Below are positions 48,076 through 57,184 of a stretch of 64,000 nucleotides of DNA, piece by piece. How positions within the stretch are numbered: position 1 is the first letter of the stretch; the number at the start of each line of letters is the position of its first letter. The stretch comes from Saccharothrix sp. HUAS TT1. GTDB taxonomy: Bacteria > Actinomycetota > Actinomycetes > Mycobacteriales > Pseudonocardiaceae. Position numbers and translations under genes: made by a program. Location of the stretch: NCBI RefSeq assembly GCF_040744945.1, contig NZ_CP160453.1, positions 2,728,001 through 2,792,000 of the forward strand. Reading direction: 5' to 3'. The notes beneath the pieces are model-generated. The model had not been told where the DNA came from, searched no databases, and saw only the letters and a list, made by a program, of their open reading frames with translations.

Positions 48076-48523
48076 GCCCACCTCCTTCCCTGCACGGTCA
48101 ACGCTCAAACCCCGCACGGGGTTCCCAACCGGTCTAAACCGGCAAAACGGTCACCCTGAGCACCCCTGCCCCGACGTGCGCGCCGATCACTGGGTCGATC
48201 GCCGGGCCCGGCGGCGCGCCGGCACGTGGCGGAGCCGGTGACAATCGCCAAGGCGTGCGGCCGAATAGCGGCGGGTCCGCAACGCCGTCTCCGATGCCCG
48301 CAGCCTTGTCCTAATAGCCTTTTCCGATCAGTGAGCATCATCACCCGGCGCGGGTGCTAGCTGCTGTTTGCACCTCTGCTACTGGCGGGTAACATTCAGG
48401 TGGCCGACACCACCATGCCAATGCGGCGACGGCATGGCAGGGTCACGAGCAATCCGGCGACCACAGGCAACTACCGTCGCCCAACCACGTCGCCGCCCGT
48501 CCGCAGGAGGTCGAAGAGGACCC
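48076..48523. other. Intergenic region between the 47-aa gene and etfB
   Basis: 448 nt without a supported gene. Left part: the leader of the 47-aa gene with a hairpin AACCCCG-CA-CGGGGTT (48108-48123). Middle: lower GC. Right part: a dyad 48378-48393 and the etfB ribosome-binding site AGAGGA near 48515. Weak reading frames here have no coding signature. Confidence 0.6.
48378..48393. promoter_or_regulatory. Candidate TetR-type operator upstream of etfB
   Basis: GCTACTGGCGGGTAAC, a near-dyad of GYTAC arms, 131 nt upstream of the etfB start. It shares the pattern of 34803-34817 (before enoyl-CoA hydratase) and 45401-45416, consistent with one fatty-acid-type regulator. Confidence 0.45.
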
Positions 48524-49306
48524 ATGAACATTGTCGTCCTGGTCAAGCAGGTGCCCGACACCTGGTCCGAGCGCAAGCTCGCCGACTCCGACCACACCCT
48601 CGACCGAGAGTCCGCGGACGCCGTGCTCGACGAGATCAACGAGCGCGCCGTGGAAGAGGCGCTGCTGCTCCAGGAGGCGCACGGCGGCGAGGTGACCGTC
48701 GTCGCGATGGGTCCCGACCGCGCGACCGACGCGATCCGCAAGGCGCTCTCCATGGGCGCGGACAAGGCGGTGCACGTCTCCGACGAGGCCCTGCACGGCT
48801 CCGACGCGCTCACCACCGCCAAGGTGCTGGCCAAGGCCATCGGCACGATCGACGGCTTCGACCTGGTCATCGCGGGCAACGAGGCGACCGACGGCCGCGC
48901 GGGCGCGGTGCCGGCGATCCTGGCCGAGCTGCTGGGCCTGCCGCAGGTGACGCAGGTGCGCAAGCTCACCGTCGAGGGCGGCACGGTCAAGGCCGAGCGG
49001 GAGACCGACGAGGGCGTCGTGCACCTGGAGGCGAGCCTGCCCGCCGTGGTCAGCGTCAACGAGAAGATCAACGAGCCCCGGTACCCGTCGTTCAAGGGCA
49101 TCATGGCGGCGAAGAAGAAGCCGGTCAGCACGCTCAGCGTCGCCGACCTCGGACTGGACGCGGGCGAGGTCGGTCTCGGCGCCGCGTGGTCGCAGGTGCT
49201 GGAGGCGGCCCCGAAGCCGCCGCGCGGCGCCGGTCAGCGCATCGAGGACGCGGGTGACGGCGGTTCGAAGATCGCCGAGTACCTGGTCGGCCAGAAGCTC
49301 ATCTGA
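48524..49306 (+). CDS. etfB: Electron transfer flavoprotein beta subunit
   Basis: A 260-aa EtfB/FixA. The family signature VIAGNEATDGRAGAVPAILAELLGLPQVTQV is present, as is NIVVLVKQVPDTWSERKL at the N-terminus. It binds AMP and part of the FAD and with EtfA carries electrons from acyl-CoA dehydrogenases to the quinone pool. ATG 48524 has GAAGAGGAC upstream. etfA follows after 14 nt. Confidence 0.96.
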   Translation: MNIVVLVKQVPDTWSERKLADSDHTLDRESADAVLDEINERAVEEALLLQEAHGGEVTVVAMGPDRATDAIRKALSMGADKAVHVSDEALHGSDALTTAKVLAKAIGTIDGFDLVIAGNEATDGRAGAVPAILAELLGLPQVTQVRKLTVEGGTVKAERETDEGVVHLEASLPAVVSVNEKINEPRYPSFKGIMAAKKKPVSTLSVADLGLDAGEVGLGAAWSQVLEAAPKPPRGAGQRIEDAGDGGSKIAEYLVGQKLI

Positions 49307-49320
49307 AGGCGAGGGGAATC

Positions 49321-50280
49321 ATGTCCGAGGTACTGGTCCTCGTCGACCACGTCGACGGCGAGGTCAAGAAGGTCACCTATGAGCTTCTATCCGCCGCGCG
49401 CGGTCTCGGCGACCCGGCCGCGGTGGTGGTCGGATCGCCCGGGACCGCGGGCAAGGTGAGGGAGTCGCTGGGCCGCTACGGCGCGGTGAAGGTGTACGCG
49501 GCGGAGTCCGAGGACGCCGTCAACCACCTGGTCACGCCGAAGGTGGACGCGCTCGCGACCATCGCGGGCACCGCGTCGCCCGCCGCCGTGCTGGTGTCGG
49601 CGACGTTGGAGGGCAAGGAGGTCGCCGGCCGGCTGGCCGCGCGCCTGGGCTCCGGCCTGCTCTACGACGCGGTCGACCTGGACGGCGAGGGCGTGGCCAC
49701 GCAGTCCGTCTTCGGTGGCGCGTACGTGGTGAAGTCCAAGGTCACCAAGGGCGTGCCGGTCATCGCCGTGCGCCCCGGCGGCGTGGAGGCGTCCGAGTCG
49801 CCCGCCGACGCGGTCGAGCAGGCCGTCGAGCTGCCCGCCGCGAACCCGGCGCTGGTCACCAGGGTGACCGGTCGCGAGCCGATCGTCGGCGGCGACCGCC
49901 CGGAGCTGACCGAGGCGTCGGTCGTCGTGTCCGGTGGTCGTGGCGTGGGCAGCGCGGAGAGCTTCGACGTCGTGGAGAAGCTGGCCGACAGCCTCGGCGC
50001 GGCGGTCGGCGCGTCCCGGGCCGCGGTGGACTCCGGCTACTACCCGCACCAGTTCCAGGTCGGCCAGACCGGCAAGACGGTCTCGCCGCAGCTGTACATC
50101 GCGCTGGGCATCTCCGGCGCGATCCAGCACCGGGCGGGCATGCAGACGTCCAAGACGATCGTCGCGGTCAACAAGGACCCGGAGGCGCCGATCTTCGAGG
50201 TCGCCGACTTCGGCGTCGTCGGCGACCTGTTCGCGGTCGCGCCGCAGCTGACCGACGAGGTCGGCAAGCGCAAGGGCTGA
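49321..50280 (+). CDS. etfA: Electron transfer flavoprotein alpha subunit
   Basis: A 319-aa EtfA/FixB with the C-terminal FAD-binding domain: [15 protein letters not shown], then [45 protein letters not shown] and [27 protein letters not shown] 49321 behind GGCGAGGGG. Pairs with etfB; a strong terminator follows. Confidence 0.97.
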   Translation: MSEVLVLVDHVDGEVKKVTYELLSAARGLGDPAAVVVGSPGTAGKVRESLGRYGAVKVYAAESEDAVNHLVTPKVDALATIAGTASPAAVLVSATLEGKEVAGRLAARLGSGLLYDAVDLDGEGVATQSVFGGAYVVKSKVTKGVPVIAVRPGGVEASESPADAVEQAVELPAANPALVTRVTGREPIVGGDRPELTEASVVVSGGRGVGSAESFDVVEKLADSLGAAVGASRAAVDSGYYPHQFQVGQTGKTVSPQLYIALGISGAIQHRAGMQTSKTIVAVNKDPEAPIFEVADFGVVGDLFAVAPQLTDEVGKRKG

Positions 50281-50294
50281 CCAGCCGCAGGACC

Positions 50295-50333
50295 CACGGG
50301 GGCCGTTCCGCGCGAAGCGGGGCGGCCCCCGTG
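50295..50333 (+). terminator. Terminator of etfBA
   Basis: Perfect 11-bp stem CACGGGGGCCG and CGGCCCCCGTG with a 17-nt loop, 14 nt after the etfA stop. Confidence 0.8.
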
Positions 50334-50428
50334 CCGTCCCCGACCTCACCGGGCCTTAACGAAGCTGCCACTGAGGCGTCACCGTAAGCACCTGCTCCCG
50401 GTCGCCGACCGGTCGGTAGACCAGACCC

Positions 50429-51199
50429 ATGACGCAGCCACAACTGCTTGTCAGCACCGGCGACGCCGCTTCCGACGCCCCGCGCTACTCCCTGCTCGTC
50501 GCGCGCGACAGCGACGAGGTGGTGGCCGCGCAGCGGCTGCGGCACCTGGTGTTCGCCGACGAGATGGGCGCCGTCCTGCGCACCACCGCGCCGGGGCGCG
50601 ACGTCGACCACTTCGACCAGTACTGCGACCACCTGGTCGTGCGCGACGACCGCACCGGCGACATCGTCGGCACCTACCGGATGCTGCCGCCGGACCGCGC
50701 CGCCGAGGCCGGTGGCCTGTACTCCGACGGCGAGTTCGACCTGTCGGCCCTGGACCCGCTGCGGCCGTCCCTGGTGGAGACCGGGCGGTCGTGCGTGCAC
50801 CCCGACCACCGCAACGGCGCCGTGGTGTCGCTGGTGTGGGCCGGGATCGCCCGGTACATGCTGCTGTCGGGGCACTCGTGGCTGATCGGGTGCGCTTCGG
50901 TGCCGCTGCACGACGGCGGCGCGTTCGCGGCGGGCGTCTGGGACGTCGTGCGGGCCAAGCACCACGCCCCCGACGAGTACCGGGTGGCGCCGTGGACGCC
51001 GTGGGACGTCGACTCCGTGCCGCGGCCGGACCGGACCGTGCTGCCGCCGTTGCTGAAGGGCTACCTGCGGCTGGGGGCGTGGGTGTGCGGGCGGCCCGCG
51101 CTGGACGTCGACTTCGGCGTGGCCGACCTGCCGGTGCTGCTCGGGATGGACCGGGTCGACCAGCGGTACCTGAAGTTCTTCCTCGGGGAGACGGCGTGA
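50429..51199 (+). CDS. OlsB-like GNAT N-acyltransferase, Rv3027c-like
   Basis: A 256-aa GNAT of the hemolysin/OlsB type: YSLLVARDSDEVVAAQRLRHLVFADEMGA, IVGTYRMLPPDRAAEAGGLYSDGEFDLSAL, and LVETGRSCVHPDHRNGAVVSLVWAGIARYM. OlsB enzymes transfer a 3-hydroxyacyl chain to ornithine to give lyso-ornithine lipid. The stop overlaps the PlsC-like gene by 4 nt, the OlsB-OlsA arrangement. Amine acceptor not provable from sequence. Confidence 0.85.
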   Translation: MTQPQLLVSTGDAASDAPRYSLLVARDSDEVVAAQRLRHLVFADEMGAVLRTTAPGRDVDHFDQYCDHLVVRDDRTGDIVGTYRMLPPDRAAEAGGLYSDGEFDLSALDPLRPSLVETGRSCVHPDHRNGAVVSLVWAGIARYMLLSGHSWLIGCASVPLHDGGAFAAGVWDVVRAKHHAPDEYRVAPWTPWDVDSVPRPDRTVLPPLLKGYLRLGAWVCGRPALDVDFGVADLPVLLGMDRVDQRYLKFFLGETA

Positions 51200-52080
51200 G
51201 CGCCAAGCACGCGTGGATGCCCGCTTCGCCCTGCGGTGACGGGTGCGTGGACCACTCGACGGCGTCCGTCGGCCCGCTGCGGGCGGTGTGCCGGGTCGTG
51301 GCGGCGCTGGTGGTGATGCTGTCCGGGGTGCTGGTGGTGCTCGCCGTGCTGTGCGTGCGCGGGCAGGCGCGGTCGGTGGTGCTGCGGGCGTGGTTCCGGG
51401 CGCTGCTGCGGGCCTTCGGCGTGCGGCTGCGGGTCGCCGGACCGGTGTTCCAGGCCACCCCCGGCCGCGGCGTGCTGGTGGTGGCCAACCACGTGTCCTG
51501 GCTGGACGAGCTGGCGATCGACGCGGTGCAGCCGATCCGGCTGGTGGCCAAGCGGGACATCCGTGACTGGCCGGTGCTCGGCCGGCTGATCACCGCGGCC
51601 CGCACGGTCTACCTGGACCGCGAGCGGCTGTCGCTGCTGCCGGGGACGGTGGCCGAGCTGGCGGCGGCGCTGCGGGACGGTGCGGCGGTCGGCGTCCACG
51701 CCGAGGGGACGACGTGGTGCGGCAGGGCGTCCGGGCGCTACCGGCCCGCCCTGTTCCAGGCCGCGCTGGACGCCGGTGTGCCGGTGCGGCCGGTGGTGCT
51801 GCGGTACGTGCAGGGCTCCTCGACGTCGACCCGGCCCGCGTTCGTCGGGTCGGACACCCTGGTGGACTCGGTGCGCCGGGTGCTGCGGTCCCGCGGGCTC
51901 ACGGTGGAGGTGCACGTGCTGGACGAGGTCGCGCCCGGCCGCGCGTCGACCCGCCGTGAACTGGCGGCGCTCGTGCAGCGGGAGTCCGAGCGGGTTGCCC
52001 GCGGCACGGTCGAACTGCCCTCGCAGCGCACGCACGCCACCCGGGTCGCCTCTGCGGCCTCGCCGGTCGGGAACCCGTGA
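51196..52080 (+). CDS. PlsC-type 1-acyltransferase, Rv3026c/OlsA-like
   Basis: A 294-aa acyltransferase with one N-terminal membrane helix (about residues 29-53) and PlsC motifs: VANHVSWLDELAI (HxxxxD), KRDIRDWPVLGRLI, VGVHAEGTTWCGRA and VPVRPVVLRYV. GTG 51196 overlaps the OlsB-like gene (GTGA). The product could be phosphatidate or an O-acylated aminolipid. Confidence 0.9.
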   Translation: MSAKHAWMPASPCGDGCVDHSTASVGPLRAVCRVVAALVVMLSGVLVVLAVLCVRGQARSVVLRAWFRALLRAFGVRLRVAGPVFQATPGRGVLVVANHVSWLDELAIDAVQPIRLVAKRDIRDWPVLGRLITAARTVYLDRERLSLLPGTVAELAAALRDGAAVGVHAEGTTWCGRASGRYRPALFQAALDAGVPVRPVVLRYVQGSSTSTRPAFVGSDTLVDSVRRVLRSRGLTVEVHVLDEVAPGRASTRRELAALVQRESERVARGTVELPSQRTHATRVASAASPVGNP

Positions 52081-52095
52081 ACGCGTCATACCACC

Positions 52096-52118
52096 TTGAC
52101 CTCCACCCAGGTAGAGGT
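52096..52118 (+). promoter_or_regulatory. MerR-type promoter/operator before MFS gene
   Basis: A -35-like TTGACC (52096-52101) is followed by the dyad CCTCCACCCAGGTAGAGG (52100-52117); extended to 20 bp, 16 positions are self-complementary. A dyad lying inside a long spacer next to TTGACC is the hallmark of MerR/SoxR-activated promoters. The -10 would lie about 52120-52126 and the start GTG is at 52133. No MerR gene is in the window. Confidence 0.55.
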
Positions 52119-52132
52119 TGAACCATTGAGCC

Positions 52133-53500
52133 GTGACGACAGCGGAAACCCCTGCCAGGAGTGATCTGTGGACACCCGAGCGGCGGGGGCCCACGGTCGG
52201 GATCATCCTGCTCGTCACGTTGCTCGCGTTCGAGAACATGGGCGTCAGCACGGCGATGCCGCGGATGGTCGCCGACCTCGACGGCAACGAGCTGTACGCG
52301 TGGCCGTTCCTGGCGTTCCTGGCCGCCGGCGTGGTCGCCACCGTGCTGTCCGGCCGGTTGAGCGACCTGCGCGGACCGCGGCCGTCGCTGCTGATCGGGC
52401 CCGCGCTGTTCCTGGTCGGCCTGGTCGTCGCCGGACTCGCCCAGGACATGGCGCAACTGCTCCTCGGCCGGGTGCTCCAGGGCATCGGCGGCGGCGCGCA
52501 GGTGGTCGCGGTCTACGTCCTGATCGGCCTGGTCTACCCCGAGCGCGACCGGCCCGCGGTGTTCGGGCTGCTGGCGTCGGCGTGGGTGGTGCCGTCGCTG
52601 GTCGGTCCCGCCGTCTCCGGCTGGCTGACCGAGGCGCTGAGCTGGCGCTGGGTGTTCCTCGGCCTGGCGCCGTTCGTGCTGGTCGGCGTGCTGCTGGTGG
52701 CGCCGGTGCTGCGGAACCTGCCCGCGCACACCCCCGACCGGAACACCCGGCGCGGGCTGCCCCTGGCCGCGCTCGGCGCCGGGTTCGGGGTCGCGGCGCT
52801 GAGCTGGGCCGCGCAGCACCCGAGCGGCGTCGACCTGGTGATCGGGGCGGTCGGGCTGGCCGTGCTGGCGCCGTCGCTGCGGGTGCTGCTGCCCAAGGGC
52901 ACGCTGACCGCCCGGCGCGGCCTGCCGGTGACGATCCTGGCCCGCGCGCTGCTCGCGGGCTCGTTCTTCGCCGCCGAGGCGTTCATCCCGCTGACGCTGA
53001 CCGCCGTGCACGGCTACTCCGCCATCGCCGCCGGCATCCCGCTCACGCTGAGCGCGCTCGGCTGGTCCAGCGCCGCCTGGTGGCAGTCGCGCAAACCGGA
53101 CATCCCGCGCGAGAAGCTGGTGCGGTGGGGGTTCGTGCTCAACGCCGCGGGTATTTCCGGAGTGACGCTCATCGCACCGTCGTGGGGTCCCGCCTGGGCC
53201 ACACCCGTCCTGTGGGCGGTCGCCGGAGCGGGGATGGGGTTGGCCATGTCCAGTCTGAGCGTGCTCACGTTGGGCGCGTCGTCCGAGGTCGACCGGGGGT
53301 TCAACTCGGCGGCCCTGCAGATCAGCGACATGCTCGGCTCCGCGCTGCTGGTCGGGCTCGGCGGTGTGCTGGTCGCCACGTTCGCCTCGGCCACCGCGCC
53401 GACGGCCGCCGTGGTGCCGTTCGACCTGCTGATGGCGGGCGTCGCGGTGCTCGGTGCGGTGCTGGCCGGGCGGCTGCGCCGGGATACCCTGGGGAGCTGA
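52133..53500 (+). CDS. MFS transporter (drug-efflux type)
   Basis: A 455-aa membrane protein with about 12-14 hydrophobic segments. The first loops show [16 protein letters not shown] (motif A) and [21 protein letters not shown] (motif C-like region), as in DHA2-type drug exporters. GTG start behind a MerR-type promoter. Its stop shares a base with the cysteine desulfurase start (TGATG), so the two genes are coupled. Confidence 0.88.
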   Translation: MTTAETPARSDLWTPERRGPTVGIILLVTLLAFENMGVSTAMPRMVADLDGNELYAWPFLAFLAAGVVATVLSGRLSDLRGPRPSLLIGPALFLVGLVVAGLAQDMAQLLLGRVLQGIGGGAQVVAVYVLIGLVYPERDRPAVFGLLASAWVVPSLVGPAVSGWLTEALSWRWVFLGLAPFVLVGVLLVAPVLRNLPAHTPDRNTRRGLPLAALGAGFGVAALSWAAQHPSGVDLVIGAVGLAVLAPSLRVLLPKGTLTARRGLPVTILARALLAGSFFAAEAFIPLTLTAVHGYSAIAAGIPLTLSALGWSSAAWWQSRKPDIPREKLVRWGFVLNAAGISGVTLIAPSWGPAWATPVLWAVAGAGMGLAMSSLSVLTLGASSEVDRGFNSAALQISDMLGSALLVGLGGVLVATFASATAPTAAVVPFDLLMAGVAVLGAVLAGRLRRDTLGS

Positions 53501-54687
53501 TGGCCTACTTCGACCACGCCGCCACGACCCCCATGCTCCCCGAGGCGATCGAGGCGATGACCCGGGCGTTGTCCACCACGGGCAACGCCTCGTCCTTGCA
53601 CACCTCCGGGCGGCGGGCGCGGCGGGCGGTCGAGGAGGCCCGGGAGGACATCGCGGACGCCCTCGGCACGCGGCCCTCCGAGGTGATCTTCACCAGCGGT
53701 GGCACGGAGAGCGACAACCTCGCGGTCAAGGGCGTCTACTGGTCCCGCCGCACGCCCCGGCGACGTCGGGTGGTGGCGTCCTCGGTGGAGCACCACGCCG
53801 TGCTGGACACCGTGCAGTGGTTGGTCGAGCACGAGGGCGCCGAGGTGACCTGGCTGGAGCCGGACGGGCTCGGCCGCATCCGGCCCGAGGCGCTGCGCGA
53901 CGCGCTGGACGACGACGTCGCCCTGGTCACCGCGATGTGGGCGAACAACGAGGTCGGCACGGTCAACCCGGTGGCCGAGCTGGCCGCGCTGGCCGCCGGG
54001 CGGGACGTGCCGTTCCACACCGACGCGGTGCAGGCCGTCGGCGCGGTGCCGGTCGACTTCACCGCGTCCGGCGCCTCGGCGCTCACGCTCACCGGCCACA
54101 AGCTCGGCGGCCCGTACGGCATCGGCGTGCTGCTGCTCGGCCGGGACGTGGCGACGACGCCCGTGCTGCACGGCGGCGGGCAGGAGCGCGAGGTGCGGTC
54201 CGGCACGCTGGACGTGCCGTCGATCGTGGGCCTGGCGGCGGCCGTGCGGCACGCCGTGGAGCACCAGGCCGAGACCGCCGCCCGGGTCGCCGGGCTGCGC
54301 GACGAGCTGGTCGCCTCGGTGCGGCGGGTGGTGCCGGACGTGGCGGTGAACGGCGACCCGGTGCACCGGCTGCCGGGCAACGCGCACCTGACCTTCCCCG
54401 GCTGCGAGGGCGACAGCCTGCTGATGCTGCTCGACGCCAAGGGCGTCGAGTGCTCCACCGGCTCGGCGTGCACGGCGGGCGTGGCGCAGCCCAGCCACGT
54501 GCTGCTGGCCATGGGCGCGGACCCGGTGCTGGCCCGGGGCTCGCTGCGGTTCTCGCTCGGCCACACGACCACGGCGGCCGACGTGCGCGAGCTGGCCGAG
54601 GTGATCGGACCGGTGGTGGAACGCGCCCGCACGGCGGGCATCGCGGGGTTGAAGCGACTGGCGGGCAAGGCGACGGCGGAGGTGTGA
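53500..54687 (+). CDS. Cysteine desulfurase, Rv3025c (IscS)-like
   Basis: A 395-aa class V aminotransferase-fold enzyme that removes sulfur from cysteine. PLP Lys in [15 protein letters not shown], substrate loop [14 protein letters not shown], and active-site Cys in [21 protein letters not shown] 53500 overlaps the MFS stop. It lies directly before mnmA, the usual partner that uses the persulfide for tRNA thiolation. Confidence 0.95.
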   Translation: MAYFDHAATTPMLPEAIEAMTRALSTTGNASSLHTSGRRARRAVEEAREDIADALGTRPSEVIFTSGGTESDNLAVKGVYWSRRTPRRRRVVASSVEHHAVLDTVQWLVEHEGAEVTWLEPDGLGRIRPEALRDALDDDVALVTAMWANNEVGTVNPVAELAALAAGRDVPFHTDAVQAVGAVPVDFTASGASALTLTGHKLGGPYGIGVLLLGRDVATTPVLHGGGQEREVRSGTLDVPSIVGLAAAVRHAVEHQAETAARVAGLRDELVASVRRVVPDVAVNGDPVHRLPGNAHLTFPGCEGDSLLMLLDAKGVECSTGSACTAGVAQPSHVLLAMGADPVLARGSLRFSLGHTTTAADVRELAEVIGPVVERARTAGIAGLKRLAGKATAEV

Positions 54688-54692
54688 CGGGC

Positions 54693-55778
54693 ATGCGGGT
54701 GCTGGCGGCGATGAGCGGCGGTGTTGATTCCGCCGTGGCTGCGGCGCGGGCGGTGGCGGCGGGTCACGAGGTGACCGGCGTGCACCTGGCGTTGTCGGCC
54801 AAGCCGGGCACGTTGCGCACCGGGGCGCGCGGCTGCTGCACCATCGAGGACGCCCGGGACGCGCGGCGGGCCGCGGACGTGCTCGGCATCCCGTTCTACG
54901 TGTGGGACTTCGCGGAGCGGTTCACCGAGGAGGTGGTGGACGAGTTCGTCGCGGAGTACGCGGCGGGCCGCACGCCCAACCCCTGCCTGCGGTGCAACGA
55001 GAAGATCAAGTTCGAGGCGCTGCTGGACAAGGCGGTCGCGCTCGGCTTCGACGCGGTGTGCACCGGGCACTACGCCCGGCTGTCCGATGTGGACGGTGTG
55101 CTGGAGCTGCGGCGCTCGGCCGACGACGGCAAGGACCAGTCCTACGTGCTCGCGTCGCTGACCCGCGAGCAGCTGGCGCACGCCATGTTCCCGCTCGGCG
55201 ACTCGACCAAGGCGCAGGTGCGGGCCGAGGCCGCCGAGCGCGGCCTGCAGGTCGCCGAGAAGCCGGACAGCCACGACATCTGCTTCATCCCCGACGGCGA
55301 CACGCAGGGCTTCCTGACCCGCAAGCTCGGCGAGCAGCCCGGTGTCCTGGTGGACGACGCGACCGGCGCGGTGCTCGGGCGGCACGTGGGCGTGCACGAG
55401 TTCACCGTCGGCCAGCGCAAGGGCCTCGGCATCGACGCGCCCGCGCCCGACGGCCGGCCGCGGTACGTGCTGTCGCTGGAGCCGGTGACCGGCACGGTGC
55501 GGGTCGGCGCGGCCGAGCGGCTGCAGGTCACCGAGATCGTCGCCCACCGCCCTGTGACCAGGATCTCATTCGACGGACCGGTCGAGTGCGTGGCCCAGGT
55601 GCGGGCGCACGGCGGCCTGGCGCCCGCGGTGGCCGAAGTCGTCGACGGTGAGCTGCTGGTGCGCCTGCGCGAGCCGTTGAGCGGCGTCGCCCCTGGTCAG
55701 GCGGTCGCGGTGTACCGCGAGGACGCGGCGGCGGGCGATCTGGTGCTCGCCAGCGCCACGATCAGCTCGACCCGCTGA
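54693..55778 (+). CDS. mnmA: tRNA 2-thiouridylase MnmA
   Basis: A 361-aa enzyme forming 2-thiouridine at tRNA position 34. PP-loop [20 protein letters not shown], catalytic cysteine segments [14 protein letters not shown] and [16 protein letters not shown], and CTGHYARL are present. ATG 54693, 10 nt after GGAGG, is preferred over GTG 54684. Follows cysteine desulfurase by 5 nt. Confidence 0.96.
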   Translation: MRVLAAMSGGVDSAVAAARAVAAGHEVTGVHLALSAKPGTLRTGARGCCTIEDARDARRAADVLGIPFYVWDFAERFTEEVVDEFVAEYAAGRTPNPCLRCNEKIKFEALLDKAVALGFDAVCTGHYARLSDVDGVLELRRSADDGKDQSYVLASLTREQLAHAMFPLGDSTKAQVRAEAAERGLQVAEKPDSHDICFIPDGDTQGFLTRKLGEQPGVLVDDATGAVLGRHVGVHEFTVGQRKGLGIDAPAPDGRPRYVLSLEPVTGTVRVGAAERLQVTEIVAHRPVTRISFDGPVECVAQVRAHGGLAPAVAEVVDGELLVRLREPLSGVAPGQAVAVYREDAAAGDLVLASATISSTR

Positions 55779-55800
55779 CCTCCGGCTTGTTGTTTTGTCG

Positions 55801-55816
55801 GTGTCGCCTGCGACAC
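55801..55816. promoter_or_regulatory. Candidate operator upstream of the 128-aa gene
   Basis: GTGTCGCCTGCGACAC, two perfect 7-bp arms around two bases, 7 nt upstream of the GTG at 55824. It could be an operator or a small hairpin over the ribosome-binding region. Confidence 0.4.
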
Positions 55817-55823
55817 TGCGTGC

Positions 55824-56210
55824 GTGCCGATTGACAACGCACGACGCCGGAGGTCGCTGGTGGACATCGGGACCCGGGTGAGGGTGCTGTCGAGCAAGCT
55901 CGACCACCCGTCCGCGCAACGTCTCGACCTGGAGCAGTTCGAGCGGCTGCGCGCGGAGGTCCGCACGCTGCGCTGGGTGGTCCGGGAGCGGCTGCACCGG
56001 CCCGAGTGGGCCGACCTGGTCGCCCAGGTGGAGGCCATGGTCGAACGGGTGGAGCGGCTGGACCCGGAGCTCTGCCGGGAGGTCGAGGTGCCGTCCCAGT
56101 CGCGCGTCTCGCAGGAGCGCGTGCCGCAGGAGCGACCGGGCCTGGCCCGGGGGCTGCTCGGCCTGGGGGAGTGCGCCGCCGAGCCGGGCGGTCAGTCCAG
56201 TGCGTTGTAG
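55824..56210 (+). CDS. Hypothetical helical protein
   Basis: A 128-aa soluble protein, helical and rich in Arg and Glu (DLEQFERLRAEVRTLRWVVRERLHRPEWADLVAQVEAMVERVERLD). No signal peptide or family recognised. GTG start just after the dyad 55801-55816. A strong hairpin separates it from the convergent dehydratase gene. Confidence 0.6.
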   Translation: MPIDNARRRRSLVDIGTRVRVLSSKLDHPSAQRLDLEQFERLRAEVRTLRWVVRERLHRPEWADLVAQVEAMVERVERLDPELCREVEVPSQSRVSQERVPQERPGLARGLLGLGECAAEPGGQSSAL

Positions 56211-56251
56211 GCGGTGGTGAGGGTGTAGCGGGCGTCCAGGTCCGTGTTCCG

Positions 56252-56282
56252 CCCCGTGCCCGGCGCCTCGCCGGGCACGGGG
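56252..56282. terminator. Bidirectional terminator hairpin
   Basis: Perfect 14-bp stem CCCCGTGCCCGGCG and CGCCGGGCACGGGG with a 3-nt loop between convergent genes. Confidence 0.85.
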
Positions 56283-56296
56283 CCGGGCAACCCCTC

Positions 56297-57169
56297 CTAC
56301 GGCGTCCAGTCGGTGTTCGCGCCGCACAGCACGACGCACGTCAGCTCGCCCGGCACCCGTCCCGCCAGCCACGCGGCGAACGGCACGGCCGCCGCCGGTT
56401 CCACGGCCAGCCGGAACTCCTCCCACAGCCGGTCGCGCGCGGCCAGCAGCTCGGCGTCCGCGACGAGCAGCGACGTCACCGGGTGCGAGCGCAGGACGCC
56501 GAACGGGACGTCACCCACCCGAGTGGCGCCCAACGCGGACGCGGCCACCGAGTCGACCTCGGCGTCGACCGGCTCGCCCGCCGCCAGCGCGTGGTGCAGC
56601 GCGCAGCACCGCTCCGGCTCGACGGCGACCGTCAGCCGACCGGACGCCAGCGCCGTGCCCGCCGCCAGCCCGCCCCCGCCGACGGCGACCGCGATCGCGT
56701 CCACGTCCGGCGCGTCCTCGACCACCTCCGCCGCGACCGTGCCCTGACCGGCGATCACGGTCGGGTCGTCGTACGCCTCGACGTAGTGGCCGGGCGTCTC
56801 GCGGGCCGCCAGCACCGCCTCGGCGTACGTGTCGCCGTGCCGGACCAGCTTCGCCCCCGCCGCCTCGATCCGCCGCACCTTGCCCTCCGGCGCGCTCACC
56901 GGCACGAACACCGTGGCGTGCAGTCCGAGCAGCTGCGCGGCCTTCGCCACGCCGAGGCCGTGGTTGCCCCCGGACGCCGTGACCACCCGATCGGGCGAAC
57001 CCGCGACGATGAGGCTGTTCAGCGCGCCGCGCAGCTTGAACGACCCGGTGAGCTGGAGGTGCTCCAGCTTGAGCACGATCGGCCTGCCGTCGACCTCGGT
57101 GCGCCACAGGGGCGTGCGGCGGGCGTGCGGGCGGATGCGGTCAGCGGCGGCGGCGATGTCGGGGGTCAT
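56297..57169 (-). CDS. Threonine/serine dehydratase-like PLP enzyme
   Basis: A 290-aa fold-type II PLP enzyme. PLP Lys in QLTGSFKLRGALNSL, phosphate-binding AVGGGGLAAGTAL and the substrate loop TASGGNHGLGVAKA are clear. It probably deaminates a hydroxyamino acid such as threonine or serine. It lacks the C-terminal ACT-like regulatory domain of long IlvA, so allosteric control is not expected. Confidence 0.9.
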   Translation of the reverse strand: MTPDIAAAADRIRPHARRTPLWRTEVDGRPIVLKLEHLQLTGSFKLRGALNSLIVAGSPDRVVTASGGNHGLGVAKAAQLLGLHATVFVPVSAPEGKVRRIEAAGAKLVRHGDTYAEAVLAARETPGHYVEAYDDPTVIAGQGTVAAEVVEDAPDVDAIAVAVGGGGLAAGTALASGRLTVAVEPERCCALHHALAAGEPVDAEVDSVAASALGATRVGDVPFGVLRSHPVTSLLVADAELLAARDRLWEEFRLAVEPAAAVPFAAWLAGRVPGELTCVVLCGANTDWTP

Positions 57170-57184
57170 GCGCCCAGCATGCGC

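Noticed and set aside
48129..48142. dre-like palindrome CCGGTCTAAACCGG near the 47-aa gene
   Set aside because: The core matches GGTCTAGACC at 9 of 10, but flanks differ from dre and the downstream gene has no link to amino-sugar use. Left as chance.
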